Shown here in pieces: positions 34,724 through 46,320 of a stretch of 64,000 nucleotides of DNA. Under the pieces are notes generated by a model. That model was not told the DNA's origin. It searched no databases and saw only the letters and a program-made list of their open reading frames with translations. The translations under genes and the position numbers were made by a program. Each line of letters opens with the position of its first letter. The stretch's first letter is position 1. The stretch comes from Harmothoe impar (lineage: Eukaryota > Annelida > Polychaeta > Phyllodocida > Polynoidae), in assembly GCA_947462335.1 (NCBI GenBank), contig OX381709.1, positions 68,874,609 to 68,938,608 on the forward strand, given 5' to 3'.

Positions 34724-34847
34724 TTAGGCCAAATTAAAAAAAAGGTGTGTTTCAGGTTACCCAACCCTACCTAGCAAAACAGGGCCGACCCTAGAAATTT
34801 TTATTCAATTTTGAAAAAATATTTTGGGTCATTTTGGGGCAATTTAA

Positions 34848-37800
34848 CCCTTATCTTACCACGTCGGAAAAATCATGTTTAATACTACGTGGGGTCCAAC
34901 TGGACCCCAGGCCGAGAAAAACTCCAACACAAAGATGGTTAAAGATAGAAACTATTTTTTTTACATGCTTATTCCTTAGCATATCGGGCACCTCTAACAG
35001 TGGTATTTAAAATTTTAAGTCAAGTTTTTATCATTTATATTTAATGCTTCATCACAGACGGAAAAATGACAAAATACGAAAAAATGTGTCAATCAAAAAA
35101 TATTTTGACTGAATCTGATTTCTGTTTTTTATATGGTCAGAACCCCAAAGGTCTACATGTCTACCAAGTTTTGTTGAAAAAGCCTGGGTCGTTTTGTCAT
35201 AAATTAACAAAAATGGTCTTTTTTCAGGGGGGTCCGTGTAAACCCCGGAAGAACTTTATTGATCAATTCAGAAGGAAACAATCATAATAAGTTCACACTA
35301 CTGTAACAGTTCCTCAGAAGTTCACTCCTTGCAATTGTCACACATGTGGAGGTCTTTTCTATGTGCAGAACACACATGCTGACTGCACATTCCACATTTT
35401 TTGCGAACCTTATGGTCAACTGAGCGTGGACAAATGTAGCATCGCTTCTTCTTTGGTGGCCCTTGTTCCTGTGGTCTAGGTTCAGCTTGTGGTTGTAGAT
35501 AGCCCAGTGCAGTGAGGGCAGGACCCATCCCTCTTTGTAGGCTTCGAGGGTTTGCCATCCTGAGTCGAATCTGGTCATCAATCCGTGATTTTCCTAGATC
35601 TATGAGGAACTTACGACGTCGTGTATTTGGGCTGTGGCTGTGATAGTTGGGGTCTATTCCAAGCCACACCACAAAGGCTGCAGTTCCTGCAACATCAAGA
35701 ACATTGAAGAATATGGCTAGTGGCCAGCGGCAGGTTTTCCTCTTCACAGAGAAGGTGTGTGCCTCATGGTCCATGTCATCTACACCCCCTTTTGTTTTAT
35801 TGTAATGGAGTATGATGTCTGGTTTCTTCTGCTCTCCCAAAACAGCTGTGTCATGGTGCATAGTTGAGAGCAGAATGACAGCTTTGCCTTTCTTTGGGAC
35901 ATAAGACACAAGGGTGAGATTATCAGAGAAGCCAAAGAGCGATGAGAGTTCCTCTCGCTGACGGTTAGGTCGCATGGCTGCTGGAATGTCCGCCTTGTTC
36001 TTCCTGACTGTACCAAAATGAGTAAGATGGTCGACTAAAAGATCTTCTGCTAGTTGAACAGAGGTGAAGAGATTGTCTAATATTTCTATCAGAGCTTCTC
36101 CAAGGCCTAACCAGATTCTTGACAACATTGTATCCTAAATAGACTTCTCGCGCCTCCCCTGGTTGTCTGCCAACATACGGATCACCACATAGTGGAAATG
36201 AAGTAGCAGCACAGCAAACCCACCATATCTTCATAGCATACTTATCAGGCTTGCTTGGAATGTACTGCCTGAAAGACATCTTCCTCTAAATGGAGCTAGT
36301 TGCTCATCAACTGTGAGATCTGTGAACAAAAGGAGAAGATTATAAGTGTGTGTGTGTGGGGTGTTCATTTGAAGATTATAGTATCATACTGGACTAATTT
36401 ACTTATTGAATATTAGTTTTAATGAGTATAAACTTTCAGGCTAAATCCAATACAATAATGATCATTATGATGATGCCAATACTGTGATATATTAATCTGA
36501 AGAGTACTTATATAGAACAAATACCTGCTCCTGGTATGTAGTACTTTGGTAGGTTTGAGTTGAACATGGACCATATATCCCTAAATGCAGCAAACTTGTC
36601 ATTTTGTCTTCTGGCATCTCTAGTGTTCTTGTCATCAAACCGAACGTAGCGTAGTAGACAAATGAATCTGTTCCTGCTCATTGTGGCAATGAAGAATGGC
36701 CTTCCAACAGTAGGATTCCACAATGATTCTAAAGGTTCCTGACTACCTTTGTAGACTCCTGCTAGCAGTAAAAGTCCCATGAATGCCCTCATCTCAGTTA
36801 CGGATGTAGCTGTCCATATTTCATCTGGCTGATCCGGATGATTCTGATTGTATGCAGCATGTACTCTTTGCGCCTCCTGATTGGTACATCTTACTATTAT
36901 ATCAAGCATCACAGTGGTTATAAACAGTCCAAATGTATCCTTAATGTTTTGTACATGTCGGGCTGCTGCAGTTATACCAGCCCTTTGGTGCAAAATGTCC
37001 TGTGGTCCTCTTCGACGAGGTTGAGGTGGTTGTAAATTCCACAATTTACCATTTCATCCAGTCAATTGGGCAGCTGAAGGCTCAATGCTTCCTCCTCCCC
37101 TGCCTCTGCCTCTGCCCCTGGGCCTACCTCTACCTCCGCCACGTCCACGACACCCACCCCTAGTGCCTTGTGCAGGACCAGCAGGAGCTGAAACCAAAAT
37201 CCCAAGGTTACACATATGTGTATGACTAATGGGTAGAAATCATTTTGGAAACATCTAAATGGTATGTCATCCTGGTAAGTCAAAAAAACCATTTTGCCTA
37301 GCAACTTCAGCAGGGTAAAAAAATCTGTTACCTTGTGTTGGTGTTTCATCATCATCACTAGAGGTTGATTCATCTGAGCTACTTTGAGCTGAGACATGAT
37401 CTTTGGTCTCCGAAGCAGACTCCTCTGCAAGAACTGATCCTTCATCACTTGATAGATCTTCATCAACTTCTTTGTCGGAATCCAGTGTAAAGTTATCTGG
37501 GAAATACAGGTGTCTTCTATGCTACCTGTGATGCCATACTATACAGGAATGTGTTTTCCCTGCTCTTATATAGCTGCAAAAGGAGATGGTTCTAACAGCA
37601 TTGCTATGGCAACCGTGAAAAGGGGACGGTTCTAATGGCATCGCTATGTCAACTGTGGTTACCCATCCAAGTACTGGCCAGACTCAACATTTCTGAATCC
37701 TTGATAGCTGCTTCCTAACAGGTCCGTGCTGGAAGGAGGTTGCCATGGTAACCACATCTTGCCCCGTTTTTGGGGACAGTGTTAACAAGCCTTCTGATTG

Positions 37801-38147
37801 GTCTAGAACAATGTTCCATACTGTCTTTGTATTTAGTACTTGCCCAAGAATACATGGGCTTTAGTAACATAAAATAGAAGACTAGGGACACTATGCCTAT
37901 AGTTTGTTAAATCCAAAACTATTGATTTCATTATTGATTTTGACCGGGGTCCGCGTGGACCCCGGAGGTTTATCGTTTCTCAAAAAAAAAGTTGTGATGA
38001 TACATATATAATATCTAGGCATTTTGAATGAAACAATGTTTGTGACAATTACAAAAATCGCTGTGAAGATCGGAGGCATATTTCTATGTTTTTTAAACAA
38101 ACTAAGACGTCTGGGGTCCGTTCGGACCCCACGTAGTAAGATAAGGG
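34848..38147 (-). mobile_element. piggyBac element, degenerate
   Basis: Terminal inverted repeats are CCCTTATCTTAC on the left and GTAAGATAAGGG on the right, each followed inward by palindromes of the type GGGGTCC..GGACCCC. The left end abuts TTAA (34844-34847), the canonical target. The right flank is CTAT, so one side of the target duplication is mutated or rearranged. It encodes the broken transposase at 37496-35322. Confidence 0.85.
35322..37496 (-). pseudogene. piggyBac transposase, spliced and broken
   Basis: DDE-type transposase with three likely exons on the minus strand: 37496-37332 (Asp/Glu/Ser-rich, donor GTAACA), 37187-36525 (an RGG-rich box, then the piggyBac N-terminal fold) and 36319-35322 (catalytic core). 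The three Asp-containing regions are present: VDEQL, DNLFTSV and DDMDH. The C terminus has a Cys/His cluster (CYICP ... CGMCSQHVC ... CDNC), as in the piggyBac cysteine-rich domain. It is disabled by an in-frame TGA at 37056-37054 and by two frame breaks in the last exon, near 36265 and 36130. Some upstream coding sequence may precede 37496. The RGG box in exon 2 is not something I associate with the family. Confidence 0.85.
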
Positions 38148-38469
38148 CTATGAGTAGTTCTGATAATTCAAGAGTTGAGGCGGTTGTCGGCGAGTCGGCA
38201 CTAAAGTTTGCGAGTCAATTTCTAGGTACTTTTCAGGCCAAAGTAAAAAAAATATATTAAAAAAGAATAAAAAAGAATCCGACCTACCTACCCTAGATTT
38301 TCAGACCATGTAACCTGAAACACACCTTTTATTCTTTTTGGCCTTAGCAGCTATGGATGATATATGATAGATTCACCATTTTTGGACACCCGTTGGTAGT
38401 GCCAACAAATTTATTCATCCTTATGATATTCAATACATTTGACTCGGATTACCTCAGCTTTTAACCAGG

Positions 38470-39309
38470 AGTAGTATAGTATGTATCGGAACGGGACTAT
38501 GCTTAAGTACTGTTTATTACTCAATCGATATGCAGCCAATCAGAGGCCTCCCTTTTGGCGGGAAATTCAAAAGCAGCCAATGAGAGGCCTCCCTTTGGCG
38601 GGAAATTCAAATAGGTCACGTGACCGGAAGTGACCTACTTCCGGTCACGTGACCTTGGGGCGGGAAATTCAAATAGGTCACGTGACCGGAAGTGACCTAC
38701 TTAAGAGGGTCACGTGACCACCATGTTGGCGGGAAATTCAAATAGGTCACGTGACTGGAAGTGACCTACTTAAGAGGGTCACGTGACTACTATGTTGGCG
38801 CGAATTTCAAATAAGTCACTTGAGATTTTTATAGATAAATAAATTTTAAAAAGAAAAAGCAAGCTGAAAGCTTGCTAAAAAATATTTAAAAAATGTGGCT
38901 CTTTTTTTTAGGGGGGGGAGGGGCACTCTGGGGGGCACTCTTTAAGATGCATAGGGGGGAGGGGGGGAGGGGGGGAGGGGGGGAGGAGGGGTTTTTAAGA
39001 GTAAGACTCGCTCTCTGCCCTCTCTTTTAGAGGGCAGAGAGGCGAGTCTACTGGTTCGTCTACTTACAATGAAGATTGAAATGTATCATGATGCGTTTAT
39101 GATGATGTGCATCATGATGTGACTATCTTACAACCCTATAAGAAATAAGCAAGGTCTCTCTCCTATACATAGGCGTACTTACACTGGCTATTTGTAAACT
39201 AATGAATACGACTTCCTCATTAAAATTGTCATCTACAACTCTTTCAATCTTAAGGCTTTTTTTTTTTGAGTTTATTCTTTTTTTCAAATTTGGTCCCACC
39301 TCAAAAGAG
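38470..39309 (+). repeat. Left TIR of the Polinton-like element
   Basis: About 840 bp, inverted relative to 47252-48053. It consists of the terminal AGTAGTAT, a block of promoter-like modules (38536-38811), an AT-rich stretch, a G-rich tract (38910-38990), and a hairpin formed by AGAGGGCAGAGAG and its complement near 39010-39050. The left arm has one extra module compared with the right, otherwise they are nearly identical, suggesting recent activity or homogenisation. Confidence 0.9.
38536..38811 (+). promoter_or_regulatory. Repeated CCAAT / GGCGGGAAA-TTCAAA / CACGTG / CCGGAAGT modules in the TIR
   Basis: Five GGCGGGAAA-TTCAAA modules start at 38557, 38597, 38659, 38728 and 38797 (the last as GGCGCGAAT). 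Two CCAAT boxes lie at 38536 and 38577. Six TCACGTGA palindromes and ETS-type CCGGAAGT words alternate with them. Established consensus sites: CCAAT for NF-Y, GGCGGGAAA for E2F, TTCAAA (TTTGAA) for the CHR element, CACGTG for bHLH-Zip factors, CCGGAAGT for ETS. The same array occurs inverted in the right TIR. Promoter activity is inference. Confidence 0.55.
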
Positions 39310-41960
39310 CTCATCAGAGCCGGGGTGTAGAAGGCCCCTGCCCTGTCGGGTACGTTCTAATGAGATAGATCGCACTCTGGTACGTTTTGGTTGGTTTGGA
39401 GCTCTCGGCCGACTGTCTTATGCACCCGAAAGAACCAGACTTTCGGTGTCTCATGATAAAACTGACGCGTTATACTAAGTGCTGGATTACTTTCTTATTT
39501 TTTATTGTTCTATCCGATGCTTATTTAATTTTTGCACTGATAAAAACGGCTAGCTTGTACAAACACATGTTCTATTTAAGCGTTAAGTGTAGAAAATGAA
39601 CAGAACAGTGCACAGAAAATAGAGCTACCGACTACATTTCGCCCAGTCACTCAGCAGAGAACAAAAGAACTACTGACGTAGTGTACCCGCTATTCCGACA
39701 GTTGGCGCCACCGTTCGAATCTTTATACTTTTCCCGCGTGCGACATGAAGCCCTGGGGTGGGTACTGGCTGTTTGGTTGTAGGTACCGAAACATAAACTA
39801 CAGCCAGCCCATGCCATGGTGAGACAGCTCTCTTATTCCCCCTTGAGTAGCGTCCGTAGGGCATATGACAAAACCTAGTCCCGTACACTGAGCAGCTTCA
39901 GGTCTGAAGTCTCATACAGAAAATGTGTGGGTGTGTGTTTGGGTGTGGGTGTGTGGGTGTGTGGGTGTGTGGGTTGGTTGGTTGTTGGGTTGCTTTACGC
40001 CCTAGTTAACAGCTATGGTCATTTCAAGGGCGGTGATGGTGATCGAATCTATGAGGTGACTGAAGATAGAAAGCACGTCCCTACACTTTTACCGAGACAA
40101 TGGTTCTTTTACATCCCACACTACATAGGGGTGTGTGGGTGTGTGGGTGTGTGGGTGTGTGGGTGTGGGTGTGTGTGTCTGTGTGTGTGTGTGTGTCTGT
40201 GTGTGTGTGTGTGTGTGTGTGTCTGTGTGTGTCTGTGTGTGTCTGTGTGTGTGTATGTGTGTGCACGCGTCTTGCACTCCGGAACATGTTCAGACACGTT
40301 CGAACTTGTTCGAACCTGCTCGGACGTGACTGGACAGGTCTCACACGCCGACCGTGTCTGAACATGTTTTCACCTTATAGCTGCTGCCGATGCTGCTGCC
40401 GCTGCTGCTGATGCTGCTGATCGCGTCGACAAAGAATCGTCATTTGTCACACTTAAGCCTCCAGTTGAATGCGCGACGGGTAGTAAGGCTACCAACGCGA
40501 CGGCCGGATTGTGCAAATGGTGTCCTCGCTTCTGCTCGTGCTCTTGCTTAAAGGCGCACCTCAACTCAGTGCGCCTTTAACACCCGTCCCAAATATGCAA
40601 AGTTCCTAACACAGCACGGCACCTCCCACCAGTAGCCAATCAGCGCGCCGAACGCCGGACACACCCCCACCGTGTGAGCCTCTAAGTAGGTCACACAAAC
40701 CATACTAAGATGCCGACATAGCCAAGAGGTCCGTCCGCGATAGCTGCGAGTGATTACGCGCTGTCAAAATTCACTGCCTTGATCGGCAAGAGGGGGGGCT
40801 GATTACCCCTCGTCCGAGGAATTGCGGCGGAACCATAATCAATTTTTCGCTGTTTTAGATAAAAAGAGATCCAGAGCTATCCGCTCCTCCAAGAATTATT
40901 TTTCTATCAGCCCGGGATCACCCCCAAATTAAGGCCTAAAGTCCAAAAACCCAAAATTTCTTTCCTATGGGATTTCAAGCCTGAAGCGTTTTTTGTGGCC
41001 CCAAGGAGCAGCTCACTGGTTCGAACCCTGTAAACACCCTGACGCGCTTTCGTCGCCTTAGGCGACGTGGCTAGACGTTTTGACTAAAACTTAGTGAGGG
41101 TTCGAACCCGGAACGTCCATATTAGACGCCTAATTTCTACTAGCCCCGAAAACGAGAGTATCATATCTATATAGGTCACCCATGTAAGCCTTAGTTTAAG
41201 TGCGTGCAAAACCGTGTATTGTGCATTTATGCAGCATACAGATATGGAGACATGCTGCTACAGTGTCAAATTGATCGACATTGTATGTAACTGGACATGA
41301 AGAAGGATATTTTTACTTAGTTTTTTAAAAGGGCGTAGTTCTCGGTACCCCTCCAGCAGCAGCAGCAGCAGCAGCAGTGGTAGGGGAGTCGGGACAGGTA
41401 CTTAACCCTATTTATAGGGGCGCTAGGGGTTTGAGATGAACGTGTATTGTCATGAAAAGAGGGTCTTTGTACTTATTGTTATGTAACCCTTTGCGGGGGT
41501 CTGAACGTGGACGTCATGGGGGGTGCTTTTTTTTGCACACCACTTATTTTTTGTTTAACCTCATCTATGTTGTTATAGCAACAAGACAAGGGGGATCCGC
41601 GAAAAATCGCGAAAAATATGTACAGCGCGAAATAAAGTATGTTTACAGTAGATGGGGGGTCCCCATGTCGCATGTCGATTTTTAAGAAATGACCATGTCA
41701 CATGACACTAAGGAAAAAGGCATGTCACTAGTGTCACTAAGGGGAAAATGTAGGGGCACCGTAATTGATACAATTGGACTCTTGGGACCATAGACCCCAG
41801 GAATTTAAAAAAAATTTGACTACCCGCAAGGACGGAATTTGAAGGAAGAGTTGGGTAGCCTACTTTTACAGTAATTGAGAATTTTTTATTCATGTCACTA
41901 AGCCCCATGTCACATGTCGATTTTAAGAATGACCATGTCACATGTCACTTAAATGGCCTA
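39310..41960. other. Polinton-like interior, no gene seen
   Basis: Contains microsatellites (39925-40262; a CAG run near 41356-41378; CTG-type runs near 40380-40425), a 130-bp segment (39970-40110) repeated at 42880-43010, and a 41500-41960 stretch rich in CATGTCAC words whose complement recurs near 46370-46490. ORFs here are by-products of simple repeats. Confidence 0.5.
39925..40262. repeat. TG-rich microsatellite
   Basis: Runs of GTGTGTGGG and (TG)n interrupted by TCTG at 39925-39970 and again at 40130-40262. Long ORFs on both strands (39927-40361 plus, 40081-40365 minus) consist of Cys-Val or His-Thr repeats and are artefacts of the repeat. Confidence 0.9.
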
Positions 41961-43200
41961 ATGACACAGATAGTACTAAACCTAAAGACCTACCCCCCGT
42001 AGAAAAAGGAGTGTCGTTTGTGAACGCCCCCTTAGTCTTTCTATACTGAATCCGGGACCTGCTGGCGAGGCCGACAAAGGGTTTGCCTAATGAGCTCACA
42101 GCTGGACTAGATACCCAATGTTTTGGATTGGAGAAATCAGCAGAGCAATAAAAAGCGGGGTGGGGCTGGTGTTATTTTCAAGGGTGTCACTGTGAGTTGT
42201 AAAATTGGTGCTAAATGTGGTAACCAGGAGGATGCTAAGTTTATTGATATTGCCTGTTAATGATACTTAAGGTGGGTGTTGTCTAAAGTTTAATTGATAT
42301 TACCAATGTGGACAATAATGACCTCACAGTTGGGGCCCTCGCCAGCAGGTCCCAGATTCAGTATATTCTTTGTTTATTGTGTGGCCCCTAAAGAGGGGCC
42401 GACTAACTCCGATGAGAGTTAGATGCTGCCGCTGCTGCGCAACATCAGCGTAATTAATTACGCCTCATGTTGGGCAGCATGGATCCTCAAAGGCCTCAAA
42501 GCTCAAACAGGGCAGAGCCGTGTGTAGCATACGAGGACCAGTGGGAGTGATCCGTTACAGACAGAATACCAATCCGTGAGAGGTTCTGACTATGTATAGC
42601 TTTTATATCGCCTTAGATATGGTGTAGTATTTTTCATCTCACTATAGTTTAGTTGATATTTAAAGAAACTGACTCATTCTATCAGAAATACACAACATTG
42701 ACTTGTTTTTTATATTTAATATATTAGAAGCACACTTTTGTTGCTTTATATAGCTCATTATTGCGTTAAAATGTTCGCGAGTATCGTGGAAATGTACAAA
42801 AATCCTATTGTGGCGCCATCTGACGAAAGAGCGGAGAACTATACTAGCGCGTTCGTTACTCACATCTTTGACAGGGACTTGGTTGGTTGTTGGGTTGCTT
42901 TACGCCCTAATTAACAGCTGAGGTCATTTCAAGGGCGGTGATGGTGATCGAATCTATGGATGACTGAAGGTGGAAAGCACGCCCCTACACTTTTACCGAG
43001 GCAATGGAGCTGCTCAAAGGGTATGGCGAGCTAGACTAGAGGATGTAATAACTAGGCGGCAGAGGGGTCAAAAAGACAATCTCGTAGTAGTAGGTCTACT
43101 TGGATCTTGAGTAGCCGCCCTTGTGGTTATAATTACCTAGACTAGTTGGCTCTGCCAGCCTGGTCAAGTGAAAATTGGTAAGGAGACTATGAACTAAGCT
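41961..43200. repeat. Internal duplication of the Polinton-like element, first copy
   Basis: Matches 43371-44060 in the same order. Shared landmarks are ACAGATAGT.CTAAA, the hairpin GGCCCCTAAAGAGGGGCC and CTCGTAGTAGTAGGTCTAC. This copy additionally carries a MITE (42044-42363) and the 42880-43010 segment that matches 39970-40110. No coding sequence seen. Confidence 0.75.
42044..42363. mobile_element. 320-bp MITE with TA duplication, confirmed by an empty site
   Basis: Inverted ends TACTGAATCCGGGACCTGCT and a near-complement ending GATTCAGTA, flanked by TA at 42042-42043 and 42364-42365. The second copy of the host duplication reads TCTTTTTATTCTTTG through this point near 43445-43460, which is the unoccupied site. 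TA duplications suggest the Tc1/mariner superfamily. Confidence 0.8.
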
Positions 43201-43370
43201 AAGCTTGGATTTTAAAATAGCCTATAAAAGTATAATAAAACTATAGCACCCTCTTAGATTTGATGATTAGACACTGCCTACTAGGTATACACATTTGTAC
43301 AATGGTATCATTGTGTATAAATGTTCTTTTGGTCCATCATGCCGACTCTACACGAGCACCATTTGCAACG

Positions 43371-44060
43371 ACAGATAGTGCTAAAACCTAAGACCTACCC
43401 ACTCCGTAGAAAAAAATAGGGATGACGTTTGTGAACGGCCCCTTAGTCTTTTTATTCTTTGTTTATTGTGTGGCCCCTAAAGAGGGGCCGCGGTGTTAAT
43501 TAATTACACCTCATGTTAAGCAGCATAAGATCAAACCTCCCTCAAAAGCGTCAAGGCTCAAAGTCCTGATGGACAGGAGCCCTGTGTGGCTTTCGAGGAC
43601 GAATGGTTGAGTGATCCGTTGCAGAATACTGATCCGTGAGAGGTTCTGACTATATATAGCTTTTATATCGCTTTAGATATGGTGTAGTATTTTCATCTCG
43701 CTATAGTTTAGTTGATATTTCAAAGAAACCGCCTCATTCTATCAGAAATACACAACATTGACATGTTTTTTATATTCAATATATTAGAAGTGTGCTTTGT
43801 TGCTTATTATAGTTCATTATGCGTTTAAAATGTTCGCGAGTATCGTAGAAATGTACAAAAATCCTATTGTGGCGTCATCTGACGAAAAGAGCGGAGAACT
43901 ATACTAGAGCATGTAATCACCAGGCGGCAGCAGAGTGGTCAAAAGACAATCTCGTAGTAGTAGGTCTACTTGGATGTTGAGTAGCCACCCTTGTGGTTGT
44001 AATTACCTAGACTAGTTGACCCTGCCAGCCTGGTCAAGTGAAATTAGTAAGGAGACCGCG
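43371..44060. repeat. Internal duplication of the Polinton-like element, second copy
   Basis: Second copy of 41961-43200, lacking the MITE and the 42880-43010 segment. Small indels and substitutions distinguish the copies. Confidence 0.75.
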
Positions 44061-45250
44061 CATTAACGCGCTCCACAGTCTTTAGACAGTTAAGACTATA
44101 GTACCGTAGATTCTACTGTGTACTCACACTAACTATTTACAGTGCTACATATTCATACCCGAGTTCTAAGTGGTTTTTTTTAGAAAAAAAAGCGATCTAC
44201 TCACCCCATATATTTTTTTTAGACAAAATCCTATTAGCAGGTAACCTCTGTATAAACCATACTGCAAACATCTGCTACTTCGAGCGTCTGCCTCGTGACT
44301 GATAGTGTACAACAAGACGAAGTGGGCAGAGATTAAAAATTGAGGCTCTTTATATAGCTGAGAGAGCGGCTAATCTGGATCTTCTAAGCTTGTTTTCACC
44401 TAGAGCCCCACCCTCTTCCAGAGAGGAATCAAATTGCTTTTCACCTGGACCCCTTCCACCCCTAATCCATCAGCATGAAAAGACAGATAACAAGTGTAAC
44501 GTGCGCTACATGTATATGGGATTATAGCTGGTGAAGAGATAAAGCCAGGTCAACTGTGTATACAAAGACTACAGGGGGTGATTAACGACAGGTGTGACGC
44601 GCCAGCCCGTGGACGGATTATCTTCTAAGCTGATGCTTATTCAACTAGCCAGCCGCCGTCCGCTCCACTCACTGCGGCAAGAGGAGGTGCTTTTTGTTTT
44701 ACACTTAAGTCGCTTACCACATGGACTCGTCTCTACCTCACAGACAGACACACACCCCCTGTAGCTTTTTTTGTATACACACTCTAATCTCATAACCTCC
44801 TGATCCGTTATACAGGTAACGGGTATTCTCTTTTAAATAGCTGCCAGTCAGCCTGCGGCAGCTGAAAACGACGGTAAGTAGCTTAGCTCTAGAAGCAAGA
44901 AGACGTATATAAGGAGGCTGACACGTGTATAGGCGCCTTATAAGTCGGCAGGGGGTAAATACTAGTGAAAAAGGAAGGCAGGTGTGCAGGTAGCTTTCTA
45001 ACAGACATGTGTGTGCACTAAGCTGCTTAAGTCTAAACCCACCTGCAGTAGTCAGGTAGCATATGAAAACTTACTTAACAGATCACTTAATTGAGTAGAG
45101 ACTCTGTACTGAGAGAGTCTTTTCAGCCGTTTAAGAGGATTATCTAGGACAGGGTACATAAGGAGTGAAACGCCGCTCTCACTCATCACACTTTCTCGAC
45201 CCGCCCTTCATCATCGTAGCATCGTCCACTCTACGCTCGCTCAGCATGTT
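44061..45250. other. Polinton-like interior, no gene seen
   Basis: No ORF of note. The last 100 bases precede the ORF at 45251 and could hold its promoter or 5' UTR; I see no clear TATA box. Introns of a longer gene cannot be excluded. Confidence 0.4.
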
Positions 45251-45754
45251 ATGAGGGTTATTTCTACCTTTACAGCTTCTTTTCTTATCGAAGTGTTGAC
45301 GCTACAGAGCATCGAAACTCTCCAAATGAGTCCAAGAAAGAAAAAGCAACTCCCACTTGAAGCAGGAGGAGAAACAGTGCCCTATGATGCATGTGAGGTA
45401 AAGAAACATTGGAAGGACGTCACCAAGGAGCAATGGATAGAAGCATGCTTCAACTTCATCGGAACGGAAGTAGTTTCATTTGGACAGAGGGAGAAAATTT
45501 TGTTGGAGCTATTTTTCTTAGCTCCGTATAGTTGGCCTGACTGTGGTGAAATTCCTTCAGGTATTTGTTCAGGCTTCGCCATACAAGTTATCTGGTCTTT
45601 GAAGGAGCTTCGATATATGCAACGCACTCACGAGGAGATTGTTCAGAAAATGACGGAATTCGAAACAGGAGAAGACATGTACCAACATGTTTCGACTCTG
45701 CCAATTGTCCCATGTATAAAATGGTTTCAAGTTTTGCCCGTGGCCGATGGCTAA
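45251..45754 (+). CDS. Unknown 167-codon ORF of the Polinton-like element
   Basis: The longest non-repetitive ORF inside the element. The first ATG gives 167 residues; an internal Met at residue 26 (MSPRKKKQ) starts with a basic, nuclear-localisation-like stretch and may be the true start. The rest is mixed alpha/beta-like, with Cys and Trp residues (KKHWKDVTKEQWIEACFNF) and a hydrophobic FLAPYSW segment, and no membrane span. It does not resemble the polymerase, integrase, ATPase, protease or capsid of Polintons as I know them. It lies just upstream of the CAG array. It may be a degraded exon, an accessory factor or chance; the amino-acid composition argues mildly for real coding. Confidence 0.45.
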   Translation: MRVISTFTASFLIEVLTLQSIETLQMSPRKKKQLPLEAGGETVPYDACEVKKHWKDVTKEQWIEACFNFIGTEVVSFGQREKILLELFFLAPYSWPDCGEIPSGICSGFAIQVIWSLKELRYMQRTHEEIVQKMTEFETGEDMYQHVSTLPIVPCIKWFQVLPVADG

Positions 45755-45856
45755 ACGATCCACTGAAGTCAGAAAACCTCCTTGATTTAATCGACTGACT
45801 AAATGTATTTTCTCATACTAGTATTAGTAGCATTAGTAATAGCGGCTACTCGGTCT

Positions 45857-46283
45857 CGTGCAGCACAAGCAGCAGCATCTGTCAGCAGCATCCATGACAT
45901 TGTCAGCAGCAGCAGCAGCTGCACGAGCAGCACAAGCAGTAGCATCTGTCAACAGCATCCGTGACATCGTCAGCAGCTGCAGCAGCTGCACGAGCAGCAC
46001 AAGCAGCAGCTGCTGCAGCAGCTGCACGAGCAGCACAAGCAGCAGCATCTGTCAGCAGCATCCGTGACATCGTCAGCAGCAGCAGCAGCAGCAGCAGCTG
46101 CACGAGCAGCAGCATCTGTCAACAGCATCCGTGACATCGTCAGCAACTGCAGCAGCTGCACGAGCAGCACAAGCAGCAGCAGCTGTCAGCAGCTGCAGCA
46201 GCTGCACGAGCAGCACAAGCAGCAGCACCGACAGCAGCAGCAGCAGCAGCAACAGCAAATCAGCAGCAGCAGCAACAGCAAAT

Positions 46284-46315
<32 letters not shown>

Positions 46316-46320
46316 GCAGT
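45857..46320 (+). repeat. CAG-rich minisatellite array
   Basis: Imperfect units of roughly 65 bp combine a CATC(C/T)GTGACATCGTCAGC word with CAG runs and GCTGCACGAGCAGCACAAG. It ends in pure CAG/CAA repeats. All three plus frames and the minus frames stay open as Ala-, Ser/Gln- or Leu/Cys-rich strings, so the ORFs here are not evidence of a gene. The GCAGCTGC words make it strongly self-complementary. Confidence 0.85.

Larger units (their letters stand above)
34727..38343. mobile_element. PIF/Harbinger-type MITE interrupted by piggyBac
   Basis: The ends are roughly 35-bp inverted repeats: GGCCAAA at 34727, with the shared word AAAGGTGTGTTTCAGGTTAC, and its complement ending TTTGGCC at 38343. 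TTA flanks both sides (34724-34726 and 38344-38346). A 3-bp TWA duplication with GGCC ends is characteristic of PIF/Harbinger. Without the piggyBac insert the element would be about 320 bp and noncoding. Confidence 0.7.

Noticed and set aside
39927..40365. ORFs of 94-144 codons on both strands
   Set aside because: They translate a TG microsatellite into Cys-Val or His-Thr repeats; no gene is implied.
41026..41110. B-box-like GGTTCGAACCC words, suggesting a tRNA
   Set aside because: No matching A-box or cloverleaf could be formed around them.
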